Shown here one piece after another: positions 1 through 10,594 of a stretch of 64,000 nucleotides of DNA. Made by a program: the position numbers and the translations under genes. Positions within the stretch are counted from its first letter, which is position 1. Every line of letters begins with the position of its first letter. The stretch comes from Kalmusia sp. IMI 367209 (lineage: Eukaryota; Ascomycota; Dothideomycetes; Pleosporales; Didymosphaeriaceae). Below the pieces are notes generated by a model. That model was not told where the DNA came from and made no database searches. It saw only the letters and a program-made list of their open reading frames with translations. The DNA lies in contig JAPEUQ010000015.1 in the NCBI GenBank assembly GCA_027946365.1, positions 930,001-994,000 of the forward strand. The letters are read 5' to 3'.

Positions 1-82
1 CGGTCATAAGAAGCACAAGCACCACAGGTCGAAGAGCCGGGGCGGTTCAAGCTCCTCGTCGTCGAGCAGCGACTCGGACTAG
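1..82 (+). CDS. 3' end of an unknown protein with Lys/His/Ser-rich tail (partial)
   Basis: This is the last 26 codons of a reading frame that enters from the left edge and ends at the TAG at 80-82. The tail has a basic KKHKHH stretch followed by a run of serines and an SDSD end. Such tails are common in nuclear or RNA-associated proteins, but nothing visible identifies the family. It lies upstream of, and in the same direction as, the TPR gene at 512. Confidence 0.5.
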   Translation, partial: GHKKHKHHRSKSRGGSSSSSSSSDSD

Positions 83-511
83 GCAGTCTGCAATGTACAC
101 TGAGGGACTCTGGGGTACCGGTACTCCAGTCTGTTCAGTAGCTCCCATGCTTGTCTCTCGCCTCTGTCTTGTTTACATAGTACTGTTATGTTTTGAAAGC
201 TCGTAATGACACCCACTATTGTGCAAAAACCTATAAACCCTGTATCGGGGCTGTATTGAGGGATGAAAGCGTGATTCTAGATCTATAGTTTGTGTGATTA
301 GGAGGACCTCTTAAGCACGTTCCATTCGAAAGACCAAACTATATGATTTAATCGACAACAACCTCGAAGAAACGGCGCCTGGCCTTTGTTGTATGACTAA
401 AACGGTTAGCGCGCCGCCGCCTAATTTTCTCCACCATCAAATGAATCATCGCCCAAAGTTCCAACGCTAGAAATTCACAATTTTTCTTACACCATATCAA
501 ACGAATCTAGA
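83..511. other. Intergenic: 3' region of the partial gene and promoter of the TPR gene
   Basis: This 429-bp stretch has no supported gene. It must hold the terminator of the left-edge gene and the promoter of the gene starting at 512. No canonical TATA box or clear repeat was recognised. Confidence 0.5.
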
Positions 512-3304
512 ATGGGCGACATTTTACTTGACTTCTTCCGCGGCGCGTTGCCCGATGAGCTCGCTGCCGTGCTTGGAGATACCATCAAGGCAGTGGAGAG
601 TGGGGATTTCCTAACTGTCCTCCAAAAGCCCGAAGTTCAAGTTCTCCTTGGCCACCAAGACAACAATAGCACCCGGGACGTTCAGCTGAAGGACTTTCCG
701 TCGTGGAGCGATTTCATCTTCCACCGTTTAGGCTTGATATTGTCCGACCGAAGCGAAGATACAGGCCTCCCGATCCAGGAAACAGCTGCCTATCGCAGAA
801 ACTTATTCTTCCTCGTGGCGATCGCTGCCCTCTACGCTTTTCTGCAGTCTAATGTCACGGGTCCTCCACTACCTTTCAGGTCGGCAGACACACTGCTTCC
901 TAAGGATGTCGCATCGGTTGCCGCGTCAGTGAGTAAGCTGCGAGCGGTGCTTGTTGCCGCACTAAATGCGGATGGTATTGCCGCGTATAAGCTCACACCT
1001 AACGTGGAGCTTTTATCCCTCGCTGAAAGTATCCTAATATGTCCGCCGGTTCAGAAGCATATTGAACACTCAGCTTGGGCAAAAGTACGGGTCAACTTCA
1101 TTCATCAGCGATTGCTTTCGGAGCCTGCACCTTCGCTACAAAAGGCCATATATGATGATTTGGCGACGGTGGAAAGGCTGATACTTTCTCATCATCTGAA
1201 TCAAGATATCAAGGATTTGCATGTGCATTTTCTGCTTGAACGAGCAGCTGTTCACACGCACCATGGACTAGACAAAAAAGCCAGCGCGGATCTCCAACAG
1301 GCGACTCTCGAGAGAAAATTCGAGTTTGCTTTGACCGGGTTGATGGGAAAGAGGACAAAATATCAACAGAAAGATACCAGTCAGCTGGTGATACTAGCAC
1401 GAAGCGCCGACTCGAACACAAACGGGGTATCTAGAGAAAAAGCATCCAAACCGGACAGTCTGGATCTCAATGATGACACGCTTCTCGAGTCAATTTCATT
1501 TACATCGCCATCAACCTCCACGGATATCCAGAATGAATCCTCGTTGCCTCCTGGTCTTGCTTCTCTGGATCCCGAGAACCAACCCAGACTAGATCCTTTA
1601 GATGCTGTCATATTGCTTTCATTGGCTTCTTCAATAACGAACACGAATCCTGCTGATGGATTGACGAGAGAGGAAACGATACCATACGCGACACGAGTTT
1701 TGGAGGGTGGAAGTTCAAACTGGCAGGTCTACACGCAAGGACTGCTTGTTCGAAGTCGGATTGAAGGATACAAGTCACGCACAATGGAGCGCGGACTTCT
1801 CCAGCTGCAAGCTCTCGTGGACCAAGTCATCGCTGACACTTCTGGCCCACATGCAACAACGGACGGGGAAGCAGATAGCCAAGTAGCCTCGTTCTTGCCG
1901 AAAGCTAAGGAGGGCGAGTCTGCACCGATTAATGAGCGGCTACGCTATGCATTCTCTTTATGCTCGCCGTCACGTTGGGAACTTGAAGCGGAGCTCGCGG
2001 CCCGGTGGGTCAGTGTTGGCGGCCTACGTTCTGCACTTGAGATCTACGAGCGTCTGGAGATGTGGGCCGAAGCAGCTTTGTGCTGGGCGGCTACCGAGAA
2101 AGAAGAGAAAGCCAAGCGCATGATCCGTCGACAGCTGTTCCACGCCACAAATGGCAATGATGAAACAGCGGACCTTGATGAAGAGAAATGGGAAGGTGCA
2201 GAGCGCGATCCGCCTCCTGGGGAAGCACCGCGACTCTACTGCATCTTGGGTGACATTGACCAAGATCTATCGATGTACGAAAGGGCATGGGATGTGTCGG
2301 GCAAGCGATATGCTCGAGCACAGCGATCTCTAGGCCAACGAAACTTTGCCCAGAAGAACTACGAAAAGGCGGCAGAGGCTTACGCTCTGTCTCTTAAGAT
2401 CAGCGCTCTAAACCATCCTGCTTGGTTCGCGTTGGGCTGCGCATATCTCGAGCTCCAACGTTTCAAAGATGCCGTAGAGGCCTTCTCGCGCTGCGTCCAA
2501 CTTGACGACCAGGATGCAGAAGCTTGGAGTAATCTCGCTGCTTCGCTTCTACATTTGCGGCCAAAAGTCTCAACTATTGCCAACGACGACAATCCAGAAG
2601 CTAGAGTCACGAACCATCCGCGCACCGATGCACTTAAAGCATTCAAGCGCGCCGCGGCGCTCAAGCATGACAACTACCGCATTTGGTCCAATGTGCTTGC
2701 TGTCGCGGGATCAACAGATCCGCCTTCGTGGAATGACGTTGTAAGTGCCCAGCGTCGCATTTGCGAGTTGCGCGGGAAAACAGACGGTGAGAAATGCGTC
2801 GATGAAGAGCTCCTAGAACTCCTCGTTCGCAACGTCGTACAATCTGAGGACGGCTTTGACATCACCAAGCCGGGTCTTGCTCGCCTCGTCAACGAGCTCA
2901 TTGAGAAGCACATCAAGCCCCTCATCACCTTCTCGCCTTCGCTCTGGACAACACTGTCAACTCTTTACATGCATACTAATCGGCCCAGCTCTGCGTTAGA
3001 ATGCCACGAGAAGGCGTGGCGCGCGGTGACAAGTCAGCCAAATTGGGAGAGCAAGACTGAAAAGGAATGGAATGTGGTAGTGCAACAGACAGTGGACCTG
3101 GTAGATGCCTATGAGACGTTGGGCCCACGGGAAAGGTCGGAGGGACTGGCTGCAGAGAGTGGAGAACTGGTCGCGAAGGACTGGAAGTTCAAAGCAAGGA
3201 GTGCAGTGAGGAGTGTGATGGGTAAGGGGAAGGAAGCCTGGGAAGATAGTGCTGGGTGGGATAATCTGAAAGAGAGGCTGGAGGAGCTCAAGGGTCGGGA
3301 TTAA
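512..3304 (+). CDS. EMW1: TTC27/Emw1-like tetratricopeptide repeat protein
   Basis: This is a single-exon gene of 930 residues. The N-terminus, the mid-region with ERLRYAF and AARWVSVGG, and the C-terminal TPR block match the TTC27 family (yeast Emw1, essential for cell-wall maintenance; human TTC27). Recognisable TPR units run from about residue 600 to 670 (GQRNFAQKNYEKAAEAY; HPAWFALGCAYLELQRFKDA), followed by AEAWSNLAASLLHL and a late unit near 812-840 (LWTTLSTLYMHTNRPSSA). The central 300-350 region is Ser/Asp-rich and probably unstructured. The length agrees with the family. The start follows TCTAGA and opens a typical N-terminus. The TPR and family call is strong; the cellular role is inferred from orthologues. 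Confidence 0.85.
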   Translation: MGDILLDFFRGALPDELAAVLGDTIKAVESGDFLTVLQKPEVQVLLGHQDNNSTRDVQLKDFPSWSDFIFHRLGLILSDRSEDTGLPIQETAAYRRNLFFLVAIAALYAFLQSNVTGPPLPFRSADTLLPKDVASVAASVSKLRAVLVAALNADGIAAYKLTPNVELLSLAESILICPPVQKHIEHSAWAKVRVNFIHQRLLSEPAPSLQKAIYDDLATVERLILSHHLNQDIKDLHVHFLLERAAVHTHHGLDKKASADLQQATLERKFEFALTGLMGKRTKYQQKDTSQLVILARSADSNTNGVSREKASKPDSLDLNDDTLLESISFTSPSTSTDIQNESSLPPGLASLDPENQPRLDPLDAVILLSLASSITNTNPADGLTREETIPYATRVLEGGSSNWQVYTQGLLVRSRIEGYKSRTMERGLLQLQALVDQVIADTSGPHATTDGEADSQVASFLPKAKEGESAPINERLRYAFSLCSPSRWELEAELAARWVSVGGLRSALEIYERLEMWAEAALCWAATEKEEKAKRMIRRQLFHATNGNDETADLDEEKWEGAERDPPPGEAPRLYCILGDIDQDLSMYERAWDVSGKRYARAQRSLGQRNFAQKNYEKAAEAYALSLKISALNHPAWFALGCAYLELQRFKDAVEAFSRCVQLDDQDAEAWSNLAASLLHLRPKVSTIANDDNPEARVTNHPRTDALKAFKRAAALKHDNYRIWSNVLAVAGSTDPPSWNDVVSAQRRICELRGKTDGEKCVDEELLELLVRNVVQSEDGFDITKPGLARLVNELIEKHIKPLITFSPSLWTTLSTLYMHTNRPSSALECHEKAWRAVTSQPNWESKTEKEWNVVVQQTVDLVDAYETLGPRERSEGLAAESGELVAKDWKFKARSAVRSVMGKGKEAWEDSAGWDNLKERLEELKGRD

Positions 3305-3595
3305 AAAGTACCTCTAGCGGCAATAAGGTCGTAAATAGTTTTTTTATAAAGGGTCATCAACGCCCAAAAGATCAATGCTTTCGTATAATTTCCTGGTCGT
3401 CTTACGGCTTACACCGACCTTAGTCAACCGCAGCAGGGTATACGCTTACCGCGCAACGCTTACTTGTTCAAGGCAAACTCCACGATTCTAGACACCAACG
3501 ATCTCTATATTCCAATTCTTGATACATCTAGAGCCACCTTCCCGCTCACTTTTCCTCTTACATTGGCAACCCACACTGTTCCTTCTAGCCCTACA

Positions 3596-4186
3596 ATGTC
3601 CTCCACATCTCAAACAGCCTCCAGAACCCGTTTCCCCGCGACGTGTCTCTCCCCCTCACAACAATCGGCGTTCGCCGAAGCGGAAACCGTCGTCGAGGAG
3701 ACTTTTGGCTCAGCTATCAAACTGAAAGACTCTACCGGCAACCTCCTGGGCCCTTTCGCCGCCCTTTCCTACACTCCCACCGTCCTGCATCCTTACCTCT
3801 CTCACATGACTCCCATAAATACAACGCCGCACCTTACGCCTCGCGAGCGCGAACTTGCGAACCTGGCCACGTGCAGCGTGACGAAAGCCGCTTTTATCGT
3901 GTATGCGCATAAGAAGATTGGGATGGGGGTTGGGTTGGGGAAGGAGGTCGTTGATGCAGCGGCGGAAGGGAGAGAGGTGCAAGGTTTAGAGGAAAGGGAG
4001 AGGTTGGTGTATGAAGTTAGTTTGGAGGTAGCGAGGAATTCGGGGAGGATTGAGGATGAGCTGTTCCAGAGGGCGGTCGAAGTATTGGGGCGAGAAGGCA
4101 TTAGTGCGTTAGCGCAAGTTGTGGGTGCTTATTTGTTGGCTGGAGTGTTAGTTAACGTGGCAGATGTCGGGGTTCCGATAGAGTGA
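3596..4186 (+). CDS. Carboxymuconolactone decarboxylase-like (AhpD-like) protein
   Basis: This is a 196-residue protein. The frame stays open upstream to 3464, but the ATG at 3596 gives a compact protein with the usual fungal start. The stretch LTPRERELANLATCSVTKAA followed by a His in YAHKKIG, and the C-terminal GREGISALAQVVGAYLLAGV, match fungal CMD-like proteins with the AhpD all-helical fold. The CxxC redox pair of true AhpD is absent: only one Cys lies in the helix (ATCS). A peroxidase activity is therefore doubtful, and a decarboxylase or unknown role fits better. The gene has no intron and follows the TPR gene by about 290 bp in the same direction. The fold call is fairly safe; the reaction is unknown. 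Confidence 0.65.
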   Translation: MSSTSQTASRTRFPATCLSPSQQSAFAEAETVVEETFGSAIKLKDSTGNLLGPFAALSYTPTVLHPYLSHMTPINTTPHLTPRERELANLATCSVTKAAFIVYAHKKIGMGVGLGKEVVDAAAEGREVQGLEERERLVYEVSLEVARNSGRIEDELFQRAVEVLGREGISALAQVVGAYLLAGVLVNVADVGVPIE

Positions 4187-5775
4187 TTTGGAGGTCGTGG
4201 GGCAATAGGATGGTTAGATTTCTGAACTCAACCATTTCACAGTGCTAGGACGAAAGTCGAGACCTGTATGGCAAATCGTATTACCCCAAGGCACGTGATG
4301 TACACAGGGACTAGATCCTCCTTCTTTCGCTATTCGAAGTCTCCCATATTCATCATTATATCCTCTGGGCGCTGAAGCACGCTCGGTCCCTGGTCTTTTC
4401 GTGGAGATAACGAGGTTGAGCTATCCCTGATAGTAGCGACACTTTGAATAGTCCGTATCAGCGTCTGCCCAGCCATGTCGAAAGACGGAGCACTTTCTGC
4501 GCAGATTCACCGTAACTGCTAAAAGGTCTTCTAGGTGTATCGTCTGAACAGCGAAGATCTTTTAAGTGACGTCACACAATATTGATCTACCAAGAGCCTC
4601 TTGAGGAAAGCAAAATAATTCTGGTGTTTTTGGGTCTTCACCAGGCGGACCTTCAACAATGCGTTAACGAAAGGAAAGTCTATTGAGGATGAAACGGGGG
4701 ATTTCAAAAAAGCCTAGCGCAACATTGATCAGGCAGGGGGGTGTTCCATTGTTCAGTACAATCCCTGTAGAAGTTAGGTTAGAGAATTCTACACATTGGA
4801 TCAGTCCATTGGCATCTTTGTTTTGATTTCTTCCGCCCTGCGTCAGTCACCTGAGCCTGGGGATATGACGCACGCTTGCCACACGGCATTGTCCGTTTGG
4901 CAGAGGTGCGATGCGGGGATAAGCAGGAGTGCGTCATGCTTAACGTCGAGAAATTGTACAACGGATCTTCTCAATAGGACCGTCGATCAGTCATATCTGG
5001 TACCTATAGGCCATGCTGCAAGGGGCGGCCGATCAGTCAAGATCAGCTACTCTTAGTGATACTCGTCGATAATATGAGCTTGGTACACACGGTATATCAG
5101 CGTACATGCGTACCATAATTCGCTTCTGTTTTCTTTCCAGAAAGGATGCACTTCAGGTTCCAGATCGTTAAAACCTCTCTCGTCGCGTTGATATTAGTTC
5201 CGTCGTCATTCATAGAATTATCCCCTCGCGTTGCAAATCCGCACTTGGGAGGATCTATTCCCGAGGATCTCGCCTCCTCAAAGACCTTTCGATGTGCGCG
5301 AGACGGTAAGATTCGATGCAATCGCCGATAGAGCACGACAATCGCCAGGCGTAATTACCAAAAATAGCTAGTATGCCCCGCAAGTCCCTGGACCCTCGTT
5401 GGATAGTACGTCACTGCCAAGCAATGCCATCATACCCCAGGGAGATGCCCTTCAAATAGTCTACAGCGAGCTATCACGAGCTGCTTGCATGTAATTTATA
5501 CGATCTCAGATCCACTGAATTCCATTCTCTCTTCTGCCTTTTTCTGCACTTACAGTGTTGCATAGCCGGGAAGGTACGATTGATCAAGTACTACCACGAA
5601 CACCCAACACCTGCCAGCATTTATACTGAAGGCAACTCCAATCTTCTCAAGAGTGTCTTATTGCACCTGGCTCAAATCCTTGCTTTAGCGCTCGATCTCG
5701 AACCTCACCTCGCATTTGCCAATCCCAACGGAATCCACCAACCCCGCACCGCCTCACATCACCCCATCTCACACC
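4187..5775. other. Intergenic, no supported gene
   Basis: This region of about 1.6 kb has only short overlapping frames with no domain, splice logic or codon pattern suggesting a gene. The right end contains the promoter of the gene at 5776. A frame covering 5580-6017 overlaps that gene in another phase and is not supported. Confidence 0.5.
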
Positions 5776-6446
5776 ATGGGCGACTCCACACAACGTATAC
5801 TCCTCCCTCCATCTCAGGGCTCCTTCGCTTCACCCACACCTTCTGGACTCACACCAAATACACGTTCCGAAGCCGAATTTGCATTCATGTTAAACGCCAG
5901 CCAGCAAACCGACTCTGCAGCCCCGGTAATAGACGAAGCGGGCGATGGACTGACCGAGGCGCAGAGGGCGTATCGTCGACCTGCGGGCCCAATCCGAGCG
6001 AGCTCGACGAATTATGAGAAGGCATTGAGAGAAGTGCGTGGCCAGGCCTCTGCGTCGTGAGTCAGATCCTTTCTTCTTCCTCCTTAATACGACCACAAGC
6101 ACAACGGCTGATTTATGGGGTGGATAGATCCAATCTTACCGATGATACCACCGCCGCCGAGGACATCACTGATACTGCGAAGGTGCAATCTCCCGCATCC
6201 GCATCGATCCCATTTCCGCCACCGGGTCAGGGTGTGGTACCATCATACTCGGGCGTGAGCACTGGTCAAGCAAACGTAGTGAAGAAGGCGAGAGACAGAG
6301 GCCTGAGCTTAGGTCAGCTGGGCAGGCAGCAGAGTTGGAATGAGCAAGATATGAAGCATGTACTCCAAGGCAAATTGATGGCGCAGATCGACGGTGCGGC
6401 CGGGTACGACTCGGGGAATGAGGGCGGTCCTGCGGAGAGATCGTAA
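5776..6446 (+). CDS. Conserved fungal protein of unknown function (2 exons)
   Basis: Exons 5776-6056 and 6128-6446 join across a 71-nt intron (GTGAGT donor, GATAG acceptor) and give 199 residues. The ATG at 5776 sits in a strong context (CACCATGG); an upstream in-frame ATG at 5716 is less likely. The protein is low-complexity and hydrophilic, with YRRPAGPIR and a conserved-looking block RGLSLGQLGRQQSWNEQDMK near residues 150-170, which I associate with a fungal-only family of unknown function. No signal peptide or membrane segment is seen. The function is not known. Confidence 0.65.
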
Positions 6447-7037
6447 AGGACATCGGCATGGCCACATGCAGAGCCGATGATAGCGTCATGAATTACGATG
6501 GCATGACATACATATAAGGCGTTCTGGGAGTGGGGATTCGAACATATTTCTTTTGTCACTTCTTCGTTGGAGTTATGGGCCAGTCAAAAACAAGGACAGT
6601 TCGACCACTCTTTTGGATAACTACCTTAATTAGTGTACAATAGAAAGGAAGGTGAGCTCAGACTCCCTCGACATCGATAGCTATTGCTGAGCAAACACCC
6701 CAACCCATGTCATGCCATAACATTCGATGCAGCAGATGTTACCCATTTTAGGCGAAGAAAGTGTCTGTTGTGGTACCCTTGGGAGGATACTTCCAATAGG
6801 AGATCGTATACCGACAGATACCACCTTCCAAGCATTTCACAAGGAGCAACCCACGCGTACACTGCCCTACAATAGGAAATTCAGAACTGCTCGGCGGCAG
6901 TGCAACCCCTCAGGCAGCATTCTTTCATGTAAGCGTCTACCTAGGTCTTGCAAGTGATATAGCAGTCAATCTACTGGGTGCGGCCTTTGAGACCGACAGC
7001 GGATGAGGTGACTAAAGTTTTGATCATGTGTAGATTT
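6447..7037. other. Intergenic between convergent genes
   Basis: This 591-bp stretch separates the 3' ends of the conserved unknown gene and the minus-strand cysteine-rich gene. Only short frames are present. I see no RNA gene or repeat. Confidence 0.45.
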
Positions 7038-8530
7038 CTACTGCTTGCCCACAAGGGTATTTTCGACAGGAGCCCCCTGCAAGACACTCCGCTGGACCGC
7101 TACTGCAAAGCCAACCGTGGCGCAGTTGGAAACTATGTGCCTAGATACGCAGTCGTAGACCCAGTTATCGCAGGTGGTACACTGACCTTGTTCCCTGCGG
7201 ATTTGAAACATCAATAGAGGAAAGCCGACTATCGGACAGAGCCTCAGCGTCACAACAACCTGGCGGGCCCTTTTGAGAAAGGTTTGGCCTGGCAGTCCCA
7301 CCGGCATTCAGGAGCCCATGAACGCGCGCACTGGTTTCGTTCACAATGTTTTATCCAGTCTGCGCACTCGTCCTGTTCACTACGAGCTTGAATGTCGGCA
7401 GAGGAAGCTAAAGGTTGAACATCGGATAGAACTTCGCCGCTACAGCGAGCGTGCACACTGCACATATCACTGTTGCGACATGCTAAAGGTCCATCTTCAC
7501 AAAGGCGGATCCAACAGTTCCACGGACCATCAGAAGCTAACAAAAGAGGGCACTTGTGCTTGTTGCAGTTGGTTACCCAGTCGTCGCATTGATGGTAGCC
7601 TGGGGTCTGAGAGATGCCTTGCGACATATCGTTACCGCTACGCGTCTTGAGCTCGTCCTGCGGATTTGGCGGACGTGCCTCGATTTCGGCTTCGTGAGCT
7701 TTCGCGGAGGCTTGGTAATTCTCCCCCTTGACATATGGAAAGGCTTCGGAATAGCGTGCATGAGACTCCTCCCAATCTGCGGTATATTCTTCATAAAGTG
7801 ACATAACTTCTTCGTGGGTGGCGCGGCCTTCTACGAAGCGGAATATAGCTTCATGATAGCGTGCTTCACTTGCTGCGAAGCGATTGTTGGCTTCTTCATA
7901 CCGTGATACAGCATTGATGTGCGAATTCTGAGAAGTGGTTCCAAGGCCGCGTGTGATAAATCTCGTAGCGGGAGGTCCGGCGAGGCCGTCGTGCGCATCA
8001 CAATAGTGCTCGTACGCACACTCGCCGCCCTTGCGACAAGTCTTAGGACCAATTGTACAGAGCCGGTCTCGACACCAGTTGTCACATTCGGTGGTGAAGG
8101 GATGCTCACAATCGATATCTAGTATTACCTCCGTCAGTAAAACTTGCTTCTTATGAGTCTATGTGTCTAAAGGAGCACTGTATGGAATGATGCAACTGGC
8201 AGAGGACATGGCGTATACGTGAGTAACCGCAGCCGGGTATACGCAATATAGGTGGGACCGTTTTTCGTGGCTACGAGACTAGCTTGTGGAGTGCCACAAC
8301 GGGAACCGGTGTGACACTGTCTTGCGGTGTTACTTACACGTGCAGTGCTTTATGAAGCTGTAGCATTGGCCGCTGGGTCCGCAGCGAGCCTCGCTCTCGC
8401 GACGACCAAGGAACTGGGCGCGAGCCGGGACATCTCTACCGGCGGTCAGGGTGTCATCGGTAGAGAAAGGGGTGGCTGTTGCGGTAGCGGCGATGGCTAG
8501 AGCCAATACAATCCGAAGGAGCTTCGTCAT
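7038..8530 (-). CDS. Secreted cysteine-rich repeat protein A (3 exons; 3' end uncertain)
   Basis: The model is complement(7038-7194, 7260-8118, 8338-8530), 402 residues. The ATG at 8530 opens a signal peptide (MTKLLRIVLALAIAATATA); an upstream in-frame ATG at 8578 would spoil it. A GRRE dibasic site follows, suggesting a propeptide. Intron 1 (8119-8337) has GTAAGT and an ACTGAC branch. Intron 2 (7195-7259) has a weak GTTGTT donor. The protein repeats a Cys-rich module with the hallmark C-x-D/N-W-x3-C (CDNWC, CDDWVTNC, CADWIKHC, CDNWVYDC), separated by a helical Glu/Ala/Tyr stretch without Cys near residues 130-210. The family is not recognised. It is divergent from a smaller protein with the same motif. 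It is likely secreted; an effector-like or surface role is only a guess. Confidence 0.55.
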
Positions 8531-9256
8531 GATCGTTCGCAAGAGAAACTTCGGGCCTTGGGGTTGACGGTAACTCAAGAGTTGTACACAAAGAAGACGA
8601 AGGCGGTGGAACGGATGATGGGCACATATGTAGAGTTAGAGTTGAAAGCTGCGTTGCCTGAGTGAAGACAACGGGTGTCGTCGGCGAAAGCATAGCGTCG
8701 GTCCCGTCAAGCGGTTGTTCGGCCAGAGTGAAAACAAGCTTGAGTTTGACGCATTACTCTTGACAACTACATAGAGGCAGGTGGTATTTACACAATCCCA
8801 CCTCTTGCCTGAGTCTATGTGGCCTACACATAGTCGCATAATGAAGGTCAACGGAAAGTCTTCGAGTCCTCGTATCACGTGTTCTAGAAGGACTCGAACC
8901 ACAAAGTACTAACGAGTCTTGCCTCTGCTATGCGTCGGTTGTTACGGTGACGCTGAACACAAACGCACCTCAGTCACGCTCCAACCACCCAACAGCTGTT
9001 ACACCATTGCTAGGGGCAATGAGCTTCGCTATCCGAGCCGCATTGTCAAATTGTGATCAGGAACCACATGTGCACACCGTCTAGTGCGAGTGGCTCGGAG
9101 GCGCTCTCCAACGGAGTGCAAACGTGCCGTGCCTTCCATAAATTGCATTTCCCTCGCAGCTCTCTCTTTCTCTTCTCACCACCTTTCATCCATCTTTCGC
9201 TCATTTCTCATCAGCCTGATAACGTAGCCTGTCGACCTTTAGTGTACTATACCACC
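8531..9256. promoter_or_regulatory. Shared divergent promoter of the two cysteine-rich secreted genes
   Basis: This 726-bp region lies between two start codons facing away from each other (8530 minus, 9257 plus). Both genes encode secreted proteins with a C-x2-D-W-x2-C-type motif, so co-regulation is plausible. The right side carries a pyrimidine-rich leader (TCTCTCTTTCTCTTCTC) just before the plus-strand start. No operator was identified. Confidence 0.45.
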
Positions 9257-10033
9257 ATGAAGCTTCTCAACCTCCTTTCGCTTGTGGCACTCGCTACGAT
9301 GGGACGGGCGGCAGCCCTACCTCAAAGTGTGTTTCTCCTATCGCGGAGACGTCGCGATGCCAACGCTCAAGTTGCTATTTAGGTCACGCAGCACCCCTTC
9401 CTATGTCTTGCAGCACGAGCTGCACCGACGACTGGCTCGATTGCGGACACGCCAACGTAAGGTCTCTGTCCAAGGTGTGAATCATGTTAACAAGTCGTTA
9501 GAGCGGAAGCGACTGCGTCCAGAACGTTTGTATGCGCACCCATGTAAGCCGGCCGAGCCCTCGTCAGGGTGAAGAGGGTGAAGCTGATCCAAAGCAGTGC
9601 AACAGCCTCTGCCATTTCTGTATGGGGCTAGCCGACGAAGGTGAAGAGTTGGCACCAGTTGCTCGTTCGGCTGACGTCTCTGCTCCTGCCGAATCAATGG
9701 GGGGCGAGGAAGCTTCCTCTATTGACTTGGTCTCCGAGGACTCGCCTATGGATGACATCGAGGTCGCCGGTCTCGGTATCGACGCGTGTCCGAGGGCTTG
9801 CGGGCAGGCCTTCCGCACCTGCAGGGCGGTAAGTGAAGGAATACCCTTGCTAGCAAAGTCTGCGAGCTGACATAGCTTTAGAAGAAGTTTTCGCCCGAGG
9901 AATGCACCAGGCAAACATGCCAATCCCTAGTAAGCCCTGGTTGTCCTGATGAAACGATGTCAATTTGCTTATACCTTTACTTTAGTGCGCTGTGCAATGT
10001 GCCTGGTGCACCCACCGACCGAATGCTGAGTAG
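9257..10033 (+). CDS. Small secreted cysteine-rich protein B (5 exons)
   Basis: Exons 9257-9326, 9383-9456, 9502-9828, 9882-9929 and 9986-10033 give 188 residues with all phases consistent. The product has a signal peptide (MKLLNLLSLVALATMGRAA) and 16 cysteines outside it, including CTDDWLDC, CNSLCHFC, CPRACGQAFRTC and a final CAVQCAWC. A Glu/Asp-rich spacer of about 60 residues separates the Cys clusters. Donors are GTGTGT, GTAAGG, GTAAGT and GTAAGC; the third intron has a clear GCTGAC branch. Splicing through the last intron replaces a Cys-poor read-through with a CxxxCxxC end, which supports it. It is divergent from cysteine-rich protein A and shares its C-DDW-C motif. The family is unknown; an effector-like role is an inference. 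Confidence 0.6.
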
Positions 10034-10594
10034 GATCCAACTTGACGACTTCTCCTGTGATACGTTCGATCTATTTCCATCGATGTAGTACGTGTCTAGT
10101 CTGGGCGATGTAGGCGATTCTTTTGAGTAAATTGTGAAGTTGGTAGCTGTGTTGTTAGGCTGGAGTGGCGAGAAATCTATACAGTGGTCTGGAAGGATTC
10201 TGTACCTATCTGTGTCTCTATCGAAGTATGTAGCCGCCTTGATGAAAAAGTAGTTATAACGGCGAATCCGTACAGATTCTTCTCCCAAGTGCGATAGATA
10301 CGTCAGATTGATATCCACAACGTGGCAAGCCGAACAGCCCCTGTCCAGTATTATTCATCCTGTAGTAATTCGCCCAGAATGCCGTCTCCAGACTATTCCT
10401 CGTATCGTAGAAATCAAGGCAGAGGTAGTTTGATTGCACATGACGCGACTGTTAAGAGAAGGATTTTATGTAACTGAGCGGTAGAGATGAAATTGATACT
10501 ACCTATCTATCATGGTGGTTGGCATGTGAACCGATATCTCAACGTCCTAACGTGGCTCTGGCCACCAAACAAGTACACTTTTATGTTTCTAACA
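10034..10594. other. Intergenic between convergent genes
   Basis: This 561-bp AT-rich stretch separates the 3' ends of cysteine-rich protein B and the TBC protein. Minus-strand frames here are short and unsupported. Confidence 0.45.

Noticed and set aside
6530..6600. Second tRNA-like T-loop (GGGGATTCGAAC, minus strand)
   Set aside because: Stem arms are not complementary and no cloverleaf can be drawn.
8880..8915. tRNA-like B box (GGACTCGAACC read on the minus strand)
   Set aside because: The would-be T stem does not pair, there is no matching A box at the right distance and no acceptor stem.
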